NCBI RefSeq assembly: GCF_000189635.1
Contig: NW_002476544.1
Coordinates: 558,001-622,000, forward strand
Length of the DNA: 64,000 bases
Source: Tetrahymena thermophila SB210
Taxonomy: Eukaryota > Ciliophora > Oligohymenophorea > Hymenostomatida > Tetrahymenidae
Direction: 5' to 3'
The translations under genes were made by a program, and so were the position numbers. The notes beneath the pieces are model-generated. The model did not search any database. It was not told the DNA's origin and saw only the letters and a program-made list of their open reading frames with translations. The first letter of the stretch is position 1, and the number at the start of each line of letters is the position of its first letter. Positions 38,801 through 50,824 of the stretch are shown here, piece by piece.

Positions 38801-41693
38801 CACGAGACTCATGCTTTGTTTTTACAGCGATATTAAGTTGCACAGAACCTTGTGATATAAAAAATAGACAGGAATTATATTCTTTTTCTTTAAATATAAC
38901 CTCTTCAGGATAAAATATTCTTTATTTCACATTTAATGATATTTTTTCTTTGCATTCTTTTGTCAGCTAATTAATGAATTAAATTGATTTCAGAAATTCT
39001 ACATTCACATCTAAAAGAACTTCCTATTTAATCTAAGATGGTAGATTCTCAATCAATGTAAGTCTATTCTATTATCTATCTTCGTTTTATTAACTGTGTT
39101 GAAATTCATAATACTTTCTTACTTTGTGCTACAGTAAAATATTTAAACCAACATTATTCATTTCTTTGTTAATACCCTGCATAATTTATTGATAAGCTTA
39201 CTTTTTATCCTATTCATACTTTACAATTTCGCTGATTTAGCTAAACGAAAAAGCACAGACATTAGTTGCAATTAGTGCTACTATTGAAATGAATATTTTT
39301 TCCTCTAATTTTAATTAATTGAAATGAAATATTTCATTAATAAAACATAGTTTCAAATAATCTATGCTTAAAAATTTTATCTTTTTATTTCAATCATAAT
39401 GTGATTTACAATAATTTAAAAATTTACCAAAAGCTAAAAACAAACAAATTAATTTTTATTGGGTCGGCATACCCAATTTCATATTTTTAATATGGGCATA
39501 AATTCTCAATAAAAGAAGAAGTATATTAAATAAATAGGAAAAATAATAAATTAAAATTATAAATCTTGGCTAGTTATAAAGAAGAGAGAGCTTACTAGGA
39601 GTTATGGGAGTATAGTCTCCATATCCAATTGTTGTCATTGTAATAATCATATAGTAAATTGTTTCCAAATATAAATCTGTCAAAGAATAGTTATTTAATT
39701 TGTATCGAGAAATCCAACTATCTATACCCTATTAACTTTCATTCATACCAATTATCATATAAGCACAACTAAGTATGTGAGCAATAAGAAGAACAAAGAA
39801 TTCTAATTTAATTAATTGGAATAGTCTCATTTTATTTTAAGAAATTTAAAATTTGTTTTCTAAGTCGTTTAATTTCTAAGGTATATCTATGCACTTAACA
39901 AATATTATATATTCTAAATAGGCAAAATTAGACATTTAGGGGAATTTTCTGGATATCATGAACAACGTTATTACAATTAAATCCTTTCTAATTAATTATT
40001 TTAGAAAATTATTTTTTAACAAGATCAAATAATAATGAAAAATAATTTAAAGAAATACATAAAATTTTAGTAGGTAAGCTTGAATATTTGGATCCTATCA
40101 ACTATTATTTATCCTTTATAGAATACAGCCTAATTTTTTATTTAAATTCATTAAATTAAATTATTGTTAAAAATGAATTATTTTTCAAATTTAATAAGAA
40201 ATTATAGCCCTTACTGTATTAAAGTTAACAACTATTTCAAAGACTAGAATCCATTGAATGATTACCGAGTTGAAATATTCAAATACTTATAATTAATTTT
40301 AATCATTTACATGCTCGATAGGAATTACTATCAATAGATAAAGCACAAAAATTATCATAAAAATATCCCTTAAATTAAATTTTTTAATTTAAGATAAATG
40401 CTATAGCTAAATCAATGTTACCATATAAAGACAAATAAAGATTCCTTTTATTTTAAATTTTTATTATATTTTTTAATGCAAAATAATTTCAATTTGTAAT
40501 TTACAGGTTTTAATATCCACTTTCCTCTCAAGAACTAATTTATGCTGTCAATCAATACTGTTTCTTGAATTTTATTAAAATAAATTGGAATTTTATTTGT
40601 TTGAAAAAAGTGTTTTAAATATTTTCTAATTCTAATTATTAAAAGAAGGCTAAGAAGATTTTATTCCAAAATATGATCTTATTAAAACATTTCTTTTAAA
40701 ATTAAATATTATGTATCTATCTGTCTTTTAAATTTTTTATAGTTGTTTAACTTTACTTTTATATTCTTTCTTCTAATCAATGAATTAAATAAATATATTA
40801 TCAATTTTACATTAAGCTTTATACATTATTTTTTAGAAAAGCGATGGTTTCTATTTTTTAAAAAACATTGATAAATAATATTATTTCTATCATTATTTAG
40901 AATGAATTAAGTAGTAATTAATTTACGAGTGATCTTATTTTAGGGTTAATGTAAATGTAGTATTTGAAATAAGATGAAAAGTCATCAATGATACTAAATT
41001 ATTTTTATGTAATATGCCTGAATCTATAGCTAGATGATGCTCTCATTAATTTTGATATAAAAATCAGTTATTAAAACATGATTTTAAAAGGTGCTATTTT
41101 CATTATACTTTCTTTCTTTTTAGGTTCATCTTAAGTATCTATCGAGTATCGATTATTACTTTCTTAATCTTACTTTAATCTTTGAAAACGCCTATTTATT
41201 TATGTTTAGTCTTCTTCAGTCTAGCTATCTTCTAATTGCAGTAGGTGGTTATCATTAACATAGTAAGGTAAACTGCTGTTAATTGGACTGTTATTACTAA
41301 ATATAAATTTTTAGATAGGAGATTTTTGTTGGTAGTTTGAATCAGTATAATCTTAAGAAGGATAGTATTGAATAGCATTTAATATGGTTTTTTATTCTTT
41401 AATTTTGCTTTCCTCCTAGAGTGTAATGTTTTGTGAGTTTTACTCACTTATCTATTGTCTTCTATGATAATAAGACTATTATTTTTTTGATAAATAATTA
41501 TTTTATTTGTAATTGAATCATATTTATTTACATTCTTGTTATCTTTATTAGTTAATCCTAGCTTTGAATCTCCATCCTAATTGACTTATTTACATTCATC
41601 CTAATTATAAAAGTTAGCTAACTCGCTAATTTTTAATCCTATTAGTGATTTGGATTCTTAAAATTAGTTTTAGTTAACTGTCTTTTATAACAT
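35818..41693 (-). CDS. channel 6: CNG/EAG-type K+ channel with long zinc-knuckle tail
   Basis: Full-length paralog of about 1,600 residues. Exon 1 (41532-41693, 54 codons, MLQKTVNQNQ...) and exon 2 (40927-41475, 183 codons) are separated by a 56-nt phase-0 intron also found in channel 7 but not in channels 1-5. Exon 2 ends ITQKQFSIIDDFSSYFKYYIYI. The pore exon has S4 YLEYIIFVKCIDIP with no arginine and MTTIGYGDYTP (GYGD at 39615-39626). The fold reads VFGFEGFFYN then NPYNAKC. The last exon (35818-38448, 877 codons) is open throughout, with the knuckle CYSCGDFDHSFRDC (38341-38382), the motif DEESLLSDLCSVL, a Gln/Lys/Glu-rich tail with possible coiled-coil parts, and the terminal FVEDNEIDLD module. 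The stop is TGA at 35818. It is the closest relative of channel 7. Confidence 0.88.
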
Positions 41694-43432
41694 TCTACTT
41701 CTTTTTAAAACTACTTAATAATCTATATTAGGTATTTACTTTACTTCTATTTCAAAATTAATAGTTTAACAAAACTTTTTTGTATTTTTTAATCAATCAA
41801 TCAATAAATAAATAATATGTATGAATATCTGTTGAAAATTTTACACATAAAGAGAACAAAATTTTTACTTTAACTATATATTTAATTAATACCAGCTTAC
41901 AATTTTTAATGCTAGATCATGCATGTTAACCAACCATTTTTAAAAGAAATTTAATAGTTTATAAATTAAGAAAGGCTCATAAATAAATAAATAAATTAAT
42001 AAATAAATAAATACCATTTCTTAATATAATTTTTATACGAATCATAAAGGTGATAGATATTAAATCTAAAAAAATTATTAAATTTATTTTCCTCTTCATT
42101 CAATTAATTTTCTTTTTATTCTACTAAATTAAAAAATTATTTTTTATTTATTCTTAAAGCAAAAAAAGGTGTAATAGCAATATTTAATCATTTAAACGAA
42201 TCTAAAATAATCATTTATTTATTTGTAATATTATTGATTAAAAAAGTATTCATCTTTATCAATTATTGATTGTTTAGGTAAATATCTTAATCAAAATAAA
42301 TACTTAAAATAACTTAAGGTAATTTAAAAGCATTCAAGTTTTAGCCAAGATTCTAAAAGAATTTAGGAAATCTTATGAAAATGATAAAACAAAAAAATTT
42401 TCATCTAAGATTTTATTTTCTGATTTAGAAATGTAAATTTTGTTGTCAAACATTTAATATTGGATTCAATACATTTTTATTTTTTTCTTCTATCAAATAC
42501 ATTCGTGACCTATTTGGAAACCTCTTTTTTTATTTATTTAACTAAAAAATATTCCTACTAAATAAGCATTTCCTACTCACAAAACAAGAATTAATTATTC
42601 GAGAATAGCAATATGAGAATTATATTTTAGTGAATATAAATTAATACTAATTTTAGGCTAGATAGAAATGTAATATTTTGCAAATCAATGATTCAAATGC
42701 TTCTAAATTTTATTTCTTGAGCAGATTTTTTGAAATTTTTATTAATTTTTTTGAATCCAGTATTTAAAAACTAAATAATGAAAAATTAATTACAATTATT
42801 AGTATTTATAATTCTATTATTAATTTAATCAAAATTTATTTTTAGTAATAAAAAATTATACGTTTGATCACTCATTAGCAGTGATTAAGTTTTTTAAAAT
42901 AGTAAATTTCAATAACAAGATATGGATTTTTTATTAAATAATTTAATAATTAATTTTGATATTTGTTTTTGTGAAAATATATTAAATATTAAATATAGGC
43001 TAGATATAAATGCAATATATTACTAATGATTGAAAATAAATTTCTTTTTCTAAAAACGTATGACTTTTTTATGACCATAAAATAAATTACTACAAAAGAA
43101 GTTTAAAGCAAATATTAATTTGAGTTTAGATTTTTAGATTATAATAATTAAATTAATTAATTAATAAAATAATAATTTAATTGAAATCTAATTTAATTTT
43201 AAGCAAAAGATAATATAAAAAATGGAAATGTAGCTTGCTTTATTTGATTGTTAAAATATATTTATTTTTATGCTTACAAATGAAATAAATTAATATAATT
43301 ATGTAAACTAAAACTTAAAATATATATATATATTTGATTTAATTATTCTTAAAAATGATTTAAGCAAAATTCTTTTATATGAATGAATGAGAGAATTAAT
43401 TATAAATAATAGAAGCTTCATTAAATAATTGT
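41694..43432. other. intergenic between channels 6 and 7
   Basis: A 1.7-kb AT-rich spacer. Two diverged copies of a short block (AGGCTAGATA.AAATG.AATAT) lie near 42655-42700 and 42998-43050. No gene is seen. Confidence 0.55.
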
Positions 43433-46400
43433 TCATTGTTTTTAGTTGATGATATATGATGGATTATTGTTATTGTTTGTGTTGCTATTGATTTAAAAAC
43501 TATTTAACTAAGTCAGTTAATTTGATGGATTATTAGACAGCTTAGAGTTCTGTCTTATACTATATTTAGATTCTCCTGTTTTTAGCTTCTTTTGTTTTAG
43601 ATTTTTATTATGATTTGTTTTAATATTGGGATAAAATTATTTTAGGATTTTATTTTGCTTTTTCCTCAATGCTTTAATTATTTCTTTCATATTTTAAGGG
43701 GGATAATACTATTTAAACTCTTTAGATACATCAATATCTATTTCATTATCATCTACAAAAATGAAATTTTGCAGAATACCCTTCTATTGTTCTATCAAAA
43801 ATTTCTTTCTGACTATTAGCAAATCCAAATCTTGCAAGTTATAGATACATCTAATCATGTATTCATATGATTCTTAGCTTCCCTCTATAGCTGTATTTTG
43901 TGTGATACCTGTAACTACATGATGCTCTATAATGTTGCTTGAATTTAATTAGTTTAATTAATTACTGCCTAGTATTGATGAATTTGTGTTGGTATTCGTG
44001 CTTTTTCTTTCAAATTACTTTGATTATGAAATAATTGTTTTTCCTCCTCCTGATAATTTGGTACCTACTCTACCATTTCTTCTTGGAGAGTTAGCTTAAT
44101 CTGGTTCTTTTTAAATTTCTATATGAGTTGTTTTAATAGTTCCAATACGTCTATGTTTATTTAATCCTAATTAATTGTTTTCTAGAATATGAGGATCTAT
44201 TTAGCTAGGGTAGTGAGAAATATTAAATTTTGTGTATTTTTTAGTGCTCTCTCTAGGCATTCCAAGATGTAAAAGTGGTATTGATGGAATTTTCCTATCT
44301 GAGCCAATAATCGGTGATTGTTTTTCTTGAGATTATAGTTGATTAGAAAGATTATTTTTATTTAAGCCAAATTATTAATTTGGAGAATATGGAGAGATGC
44401 TTTCAGGTAGGTAATTTTTTGAGCTCGTCTGTAATATATTAAAGTGGTGTAAATTTTATTATGTCTAATTTTAATTTAACAAATGAGAGTTTTATATAAT
44501 TGTTTTTTTTTTATCTGACATTTTCCTCGAAACAGTTCTTTAAATAGTTTTGAGAATATCATCATTGTGAGCATTGTTGATGCTTTGAGTATTTTAATTC
44601 AGCTTCTAAGTCAGTTTTTTAGCAATTGATCTCTCCTGCATGAGATAAGTTTTTTGGGCTTTTTGCTTTCTTTTTATTTACAATTTATCATATATGTCAT
44701 ATTCTTGAACTTTAACAGGATTTATATTATTTGAATTTATTTCTTCATTTGCATTTTCTTACACATTTTGGAATTGGGACTCATTGCAACTCATTGTAAA
44801 AGTTTTATTGTTGCTTCTTGAAATTTTTTAAGGAGCCTGAGGAAGTCTTTCACTGTTGACATTTTCATCATTGCAGCTATCTTCATATTCTTCAGTTTTT
44901 TCAACTAATTCTTTCTGATTAAATTTACTTGTGATCCAAGTTGATTTGGAAGAAAAATTAGTATCTTAATAACCTTCAGTGCCATTTTAATTTAATTATT
45001 AATTTGTTTAATATTTTTAATTGTTATTTTGAAGATCGAAGCTTTAGCTAGCATCACTTGAATCTAAAATGATAACGTTGTTGTTCGCATCATTTGTTTC
45101 ATTCTTTTAGTTCTAAGAGGAGAATCCACTACCATTTTTTATTTACTTTTATAAGAAAGGTTGTATTAATTTTGGGCTGTTTTAACTATTATTATTATTG
45201 CTTAAGTTTAAATCTGATTCAAGAGCACGTAAAGTGCTTTACGAAATAAAATTATTAGAATTTTATGAACGGAATCCTTAAAGCGATTACTTTCTTTAAT
45301 TATCACCTTTTATTTATTGCATAGTATGAATTGGAGTAAATTCCTAAGAAGGATTAGGCTTACATTCCATTTATTAAATTATACCAATTGATAGGTTGGA
45401 CTCTTAATCTAATATACTATCTGGAGATTCAAAGTGGATAACTTATTAATTAAGATTATGAGAGCTATGAGATTCATCAAGCTACTCATTTATCAGCTCG
45501 TTAATTGTTACTAATTTATTAGGTTTCTCAGAAAATGTTGCTTCTGTTTGCTTATTTGAACCTTAATACCGCATGTCTGAGTTAAGCATATTGTTTATTT
45601 CTTCTTCATTCTCATCTATGATATCTAGTTAATTTGCCATCTACAATTTCGGTTTTTCACTCGCATTTGAACTAAAAATATTATCACCACTTCCTGATCT
45701 AAATTTGCTAAACTTTGTATTAAGCAAAATAGTCTTTTGCTTCTCATTATATTATTCTTAGTTGATATTTTATACTTTTTGTATTTTTTCATCATTGATT
45801 TATTTTATCAGCGAGCTAATAGTATCTTAAAGGTTAATCTTGCTTCTCTTTTTCGTTGTTTATCTTTTGTCTTTTTAGCTCTCGAACCACATTGATTCTT
45901 CTTCATCCAGTATGTCTGAAGATTCAGTCCCATTGTAAGTATTTTTTTTCAATTTTCTATAAATGTTTTGATTTCTTTCTTGTTCATGATTGTCGTCGTC
46001 ATCGTCATCATCTTCATTATTTCCCCTAACTTTTCTTTTGAAATTTTCTTGATCTTTTTATTCACTACCAACTGAAAAATCATCATCTTCATCCTAAGAA
46101 TTTTTATCTGTGTCATGCTCTTCTTCAATCAAAACTGAGCATAAATCACTTAACATAGATTCTTCATCGTATTTTGCTATAATTTTTAAAGCTTTCTTTG
46201 AAATTTCTTACTAATCTTTTATCGCTTTAAGTAAGCTAACTGTCTTTCTAACAAACTAAGGATTTCTTTCAGGATTTATTTGCTTATGCTTAACTTTGTA
46301 CTTTTCTCTCCAGTTAAAAACTGGATTGATTTTAGCACAATCTCTAAAAGAATGATTTTAATCTCCACAAGTATAGCACTTCTTACTAATTAATTTATAT

Positions 46401-49400
46401 TTTCCAGATAAAACTATTTCATCTTTCATAAAGCAATATTTTTCCTATTTTGATTATGTAAAATTATTTATTCATTTAATTAATATTTCATTGATGCTTA
46501 AACTAATTAAAATAATTTTGAATCTCAAAAGCAATTATTACGTAATCTAATGGAAATTGTTGTAAAATGTTAATTAGCTCCTCTCTTTCTATATATGTAA
46601 TAACACTATATCCACCACATTTAGCATTATAAGGATTTTAAGAGTTATACAGAAATCCTTCAAAGCCAAAAACATCCTTTTTCTTTAATTTAAAACAATT
46701 TAAATAAATCCTACAAAATATTAAAAAATTTAAACCTTCAATTACTCAATAATCATTTCAGATAGTGTTTCATCATTAGATTCATTTTTGGTTTTGACTG
46801 TGATACTAAGTTGTACAGTACCTTGAGAGATAAAAAATAGAGAGGAATTGTATTCTTTTTCTTTAAACACAACTTCTTCAGGATAAAAAATTCTTTATTT
46901 CACGTTCAATGAAATTTACTTTTTACATTCATTAGAAAGCTAATTTATAAATGTAATCTGTTTAAGAAAATCCACATTCACATCTAAAAGAACTTCTTAT
47001 TTAATTTGAGAAGGTAGATTTTCAATTAGAGTCAATCTATTTTATTATCTGTCTTCACTTTATTAATTATGTTGGAATTCGTAATATTTTCTAACTTTGT
47101 GTTAAAGCAAAATGTTTAACCCAACATTATTCATTTCTTTATTTATTCCTTACATCATTTATTGATAAGCTTGTTTTTTATCTTGCTCATACTTCACTAT
47201 TTCACTAATTTAACTAAAAGAGAAAGCACAAACGTTAGTAGCTATTAATGCCACAACTGTTATAAATACTTTTTCATCTTTTTAATTCAAAAATATTTTT
47301 AATATAAAAAATAAAATTTGAAATTATAATTTTTATTTTTATTTACTAGGAGTAGTAGGAAAATAATCACCGTATCCTATAGTTGTCATAGTAATAATCA
47401 TGTAATAAAATGTTTACAAATAGAGCTGTCCAACTGAATATCCATCTAGCTGGAAACGAGAAATCCAGCTATTTTCGCCATTTTAATACTACTGCAAACC
47501 TATTCGCAAATAAATACAGCTGAGTATATGAGCTATAAGAATAACGAGCAGTTCCAGTTAAATTAATTAAAATATTCTCATTTTATTTTAAGAAACCTGA
47601 AATTAATTTTCTAGATCATTTAGCTTCCAAGGAATATCAATAAATTTTATAAAGATAAAAAAATCTAAGTAGCTCGTACTTGTATTCTTTTCCACACTTC
47701 TAGATATCATAAACATAATCATAACTATAAAGTCCTTTCTAATAATTTTATTAATTAGTTAATCAATTAATAATTCAATTCCTCCAATTATATTATAATA
47801 AATTTATTTTTTTACATAAAATTTTTGTGATAAAGATAAAATATTTTTCGTCTATCTATGATAACTTGTCCATTATGAAAAACTGCCTAATTATATTATA
47901 TTTAAAATTAAATAAAACTAAAAATAATAATTTTGTTAATTACAGTATTGAAATTAACAAATAACTCTAAGACTAAAATCCATTAGATAACAGCAGAATT
48001 AAAGTATTATAAAAATTAAATCTGATTCTAATCGTATATGTGCTCAATAGGAATTACGATTAAAAGATACAAGACAAACACAATCATAAAAATATCCCTA
48101 GTTGTTTTGAAAGTAATTATTTAAATTTACTCATTTATTTTTAAAAATAGTGCAATTACCATATTAATCGAAATAAAGATTCCTATTTTTTTAAAGTTAA
48201 CAAAAAAATTAATTTATTATTTAATAAATATTTATAGATCAATTTACAGGTTTTAATATCCACTTGCCCTTCAAGAACTCATTAAAGTAGTCAATCAAGA
48301 TAGTCTCTTTGATTTTAATTAAAATATAAATTAACAAATTTTCTATAGCTAAATTATTAATTAAGTTCGATCCTTTTATGCAAAATAAATTATAATGCTT
48401 TTTCAAAAGATTTATAATTTAAGGTAATAAATACATCAAAATCTATTAGTCTACATATTTCAACCACTAAATTTGCAAAATTTTCTAAATATTTGGCATG
48501 CTTAATTTAAGTTAATAAAAACATTTCTTAAGTTGAAATTAAATTCCAACTCAACTCATGAATGCTAATATGAAATTTGCATTTATTTTCTAAAAAATGT
48601 TTTTTAGTTAAATTTTAAAATTTGTATTCTATTATTTATTATGAAATAATGTAAAATTTACACTAAGCTTTGTAGAGGAATTTCTTGATTATCGATGGTC
48701 TCTATTTTTTTAGGAATAACATTGTTTATATATTTACATTACCTTAATTAAAAGCGTAAATTATATATAATGAATGAATGAAATCATTTACAAATGATCT
48801 AATTTTATGATTGATGTAGATATAGTATTCAAAATCAGAAGAAAAGTCATCTATTATACCAAATTATTTTAACGTAATATTCCTAAATCTAAAGCTAGAC
48901 GAAGCCCTCATTAATTTGGCTAAAAATACTAGTGATTGATACATTATTGAAAAGGGCTTTATTTTGATAGTACTTGCTTTCTTTTTTTATTCCTTGTTTG
49001 TTTCTATTGAGTCTCTATTAGTGCTTTCTTAAAAGTGTTTCAATCTACTAAAATTTTTTTCTATCTCTGTTTAATCATCCTCACTTGAGCTTTGATCTAG
49101 CTGGATTAGCTGATTTTCATTTAAAGAAAAAGGCTAACTGTTGCTGATTGCGCTAGCGTTATTTAATAACCCTCTTTAACTGATTGAACCAAGCTGATTG
49201 TTTGAAAAAAATTGATCTTGCAAAAGATTTTGCTTAGAATTTTTATTGATGTTAGATTCTTAAACATCATTCTCATTTTTACTTAATGCTTTTTATAAGT
49301 AGTTAGGACTACTAGCTAAGTTACTTTGGTAGTTCATCTATTATTTTTATTTATAAACATTTTTAATATCATAATAATTTAAGTTTTTTTACATTCTTAT

Positions 49401-49557
49401 CATCGATATGAATGCTTATCTACAATTGATCATCAAAGTTAACCTATTTAATATCATCTCCTTAAAATGCATCAATTACTTAGTCCTCTTTATGCTATCC
49501 TATTTAAATTTTATAGTTGTCTTTAAGGACATGTTCATGATCCTTTATATCTATCAT
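43433..49557 (-). CDS. channel 7: CNG/EAG-type K+ channel with long zinc-knuckle tail; frame conflict at last exon
   Basis: Paralog of channel 6, about 1,730 residues if whole. Exon 1 (49393-49557, 55 codons, MIDIKDHEHV...) and exon 2 (48792-49337, 182 codons) flank a short phase-0 intron; exon 2 ends LKQFGIIDDFSSDFEYYIYI. The pore exon carries MTTIGYGDYFPTT (GYGD at 47366-47377), and the fold reads VFGFEGFLYN then NPYNAKC. The knuckle CYTCGDQNHSFRDC is at 46337-46378. The tail has an Asp run near 45990-46010, and the terminal FVDDNEIDID module follows. The tail frame is open to TGA at 43433. The last exon (43433-46446) is 3,014 nt, not a multiple of three. It opens with G plus seven A where channel 6 has five A, so normal splicing puts the tail out of frame. 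Either a 2-nt insertion, a sequence error, or splicing I cannot see explains this. Confidence 0.82.
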
Positions 49558-50824
49558 TATATAGATTAATTTTAATACAAGAAGTAAATAAAGAGATCTT
49601 GCTTGTATTTCTTATATATATTTTAATTAAAATTTTCAGTAAAATTTATTACCTAATTTAGTTCTTCGCAAAATGAATGAATAATAAATTAAACGAAAAA
49701 AGAAAATATTCAATGTTTTCTTATTCATAAAAGTAAACTCATTTCTATTTCGTTATAATCCCTCCGCATTTTTCAGTGTTATTTTCTATTAAGCAAGCAT
49801 TGATTTATCTTTTTAAAAACTTTTAATCCCTAAGATAATTGTTGAATTAGTTAATTTTAAAAACATTAATATCTTTAAACACAATTTTTTGCTTATATTC
49901 TAAAGTAATTTTTTGTTTACAGATCAACATTTACTAATATAATAATGTTAATAATTGTTTGGTAATAGCTTTAGTTTTTTTTATGTTGAGTATTAACTTT
50001 CAATAAAAAATAATTAATATCTTTAAGCTATATTTTTTGCTTATATTCTAAACTAATTTTTTGTTTCCAGATCAACATTTACTAATATTATATTAATAAT
50101 GTTAATAATTGTTTGGTAATAGTTTTAGTTTTTTTTTATGTTGAGTATTAACTTTCAATAAAAAATAATTAATATCTTTAAGCTATATTTTTTGCTTATA
50201 TTCTAAACTAATTTTTTGTTTACAGATCAACATTTACTAATATCATATTAATAATGTTAATAAATGTTTGGTAATAGCTTTAGTTTTTTTTTTTATGTTG
50301 AGTATTAACTTTCAATAAAAAATAATTAATATCTTTAAACATAATTTTTTGCTTATATTCTAAAGTAATTTTTTGTTTACATATGAACATTTACTAATAT
50401 CATATTAATAATGTTAATAAATGATTGGTAATAACTTTAGTTTTTGTTAGATTAAGTATTAATTTTTAACAACAAAATCCTATTAAAAAAATAAATATTT
50501 TCAATTAAAAATAAAGGTTTTATATTTTTTAAAGGTTTTAAAATAATTTATTACAAAAACTATGAAAATTTATTTTTAAATTATAAATTTTTCAGTAATT
50601 TTTAAGATATTTATTTACTTACTTTAAAGAATGAGTAGGATTAGATAAGTAAGCTACAATAAAAATCCTCCCATTCAAATTTTATAAAGATATTATTTAT
50701 TAATTTGAGTACGATAATACCTCTACTTTAAAAGATTAAAACAAATAATTAAATTTAATAAATAATAAATATATTTATTCATTCACTATTTCTTTTCTAC
50801 ATTAAACATAACAAAAATTAGAAA
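49558..50824. other. intergenic between channel 7 and carbonic anhydrase (divergent promoters)
   Basis: The two flanking genes point away from each other, so this 1.27-kb region should contain both promoters. About half of it is a four-copy satellite (49862-50466). The 50-bp run before the carbonic anhydrase start is pure AT-rich leader. Confidence 0.65.
49862..50466. repeat. tandem satellite, four copies of about 150-155 bp
   Basis: Copies begin near 49862, 50010, 50165 and 50320 with TTAATATCTTTAA. They share TTTTTTGCTTATATTCTAAA, ATCAACATTTACTAATAT (GAAC in the last copy), AATAATGTTAATAA and GTTTGGTAATAG. The middle copies are nearly identical. It lies between two divergently transcribed genes. 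It is non-coding. Confidence 0.85.

Noticed and set aside
1-49557. Reading the array as a field of pseudogenes because of many TAA/TAG codons
   Set aside because: Those codons are sense in this code. With TGA as the only stop the exons are open and conserved.
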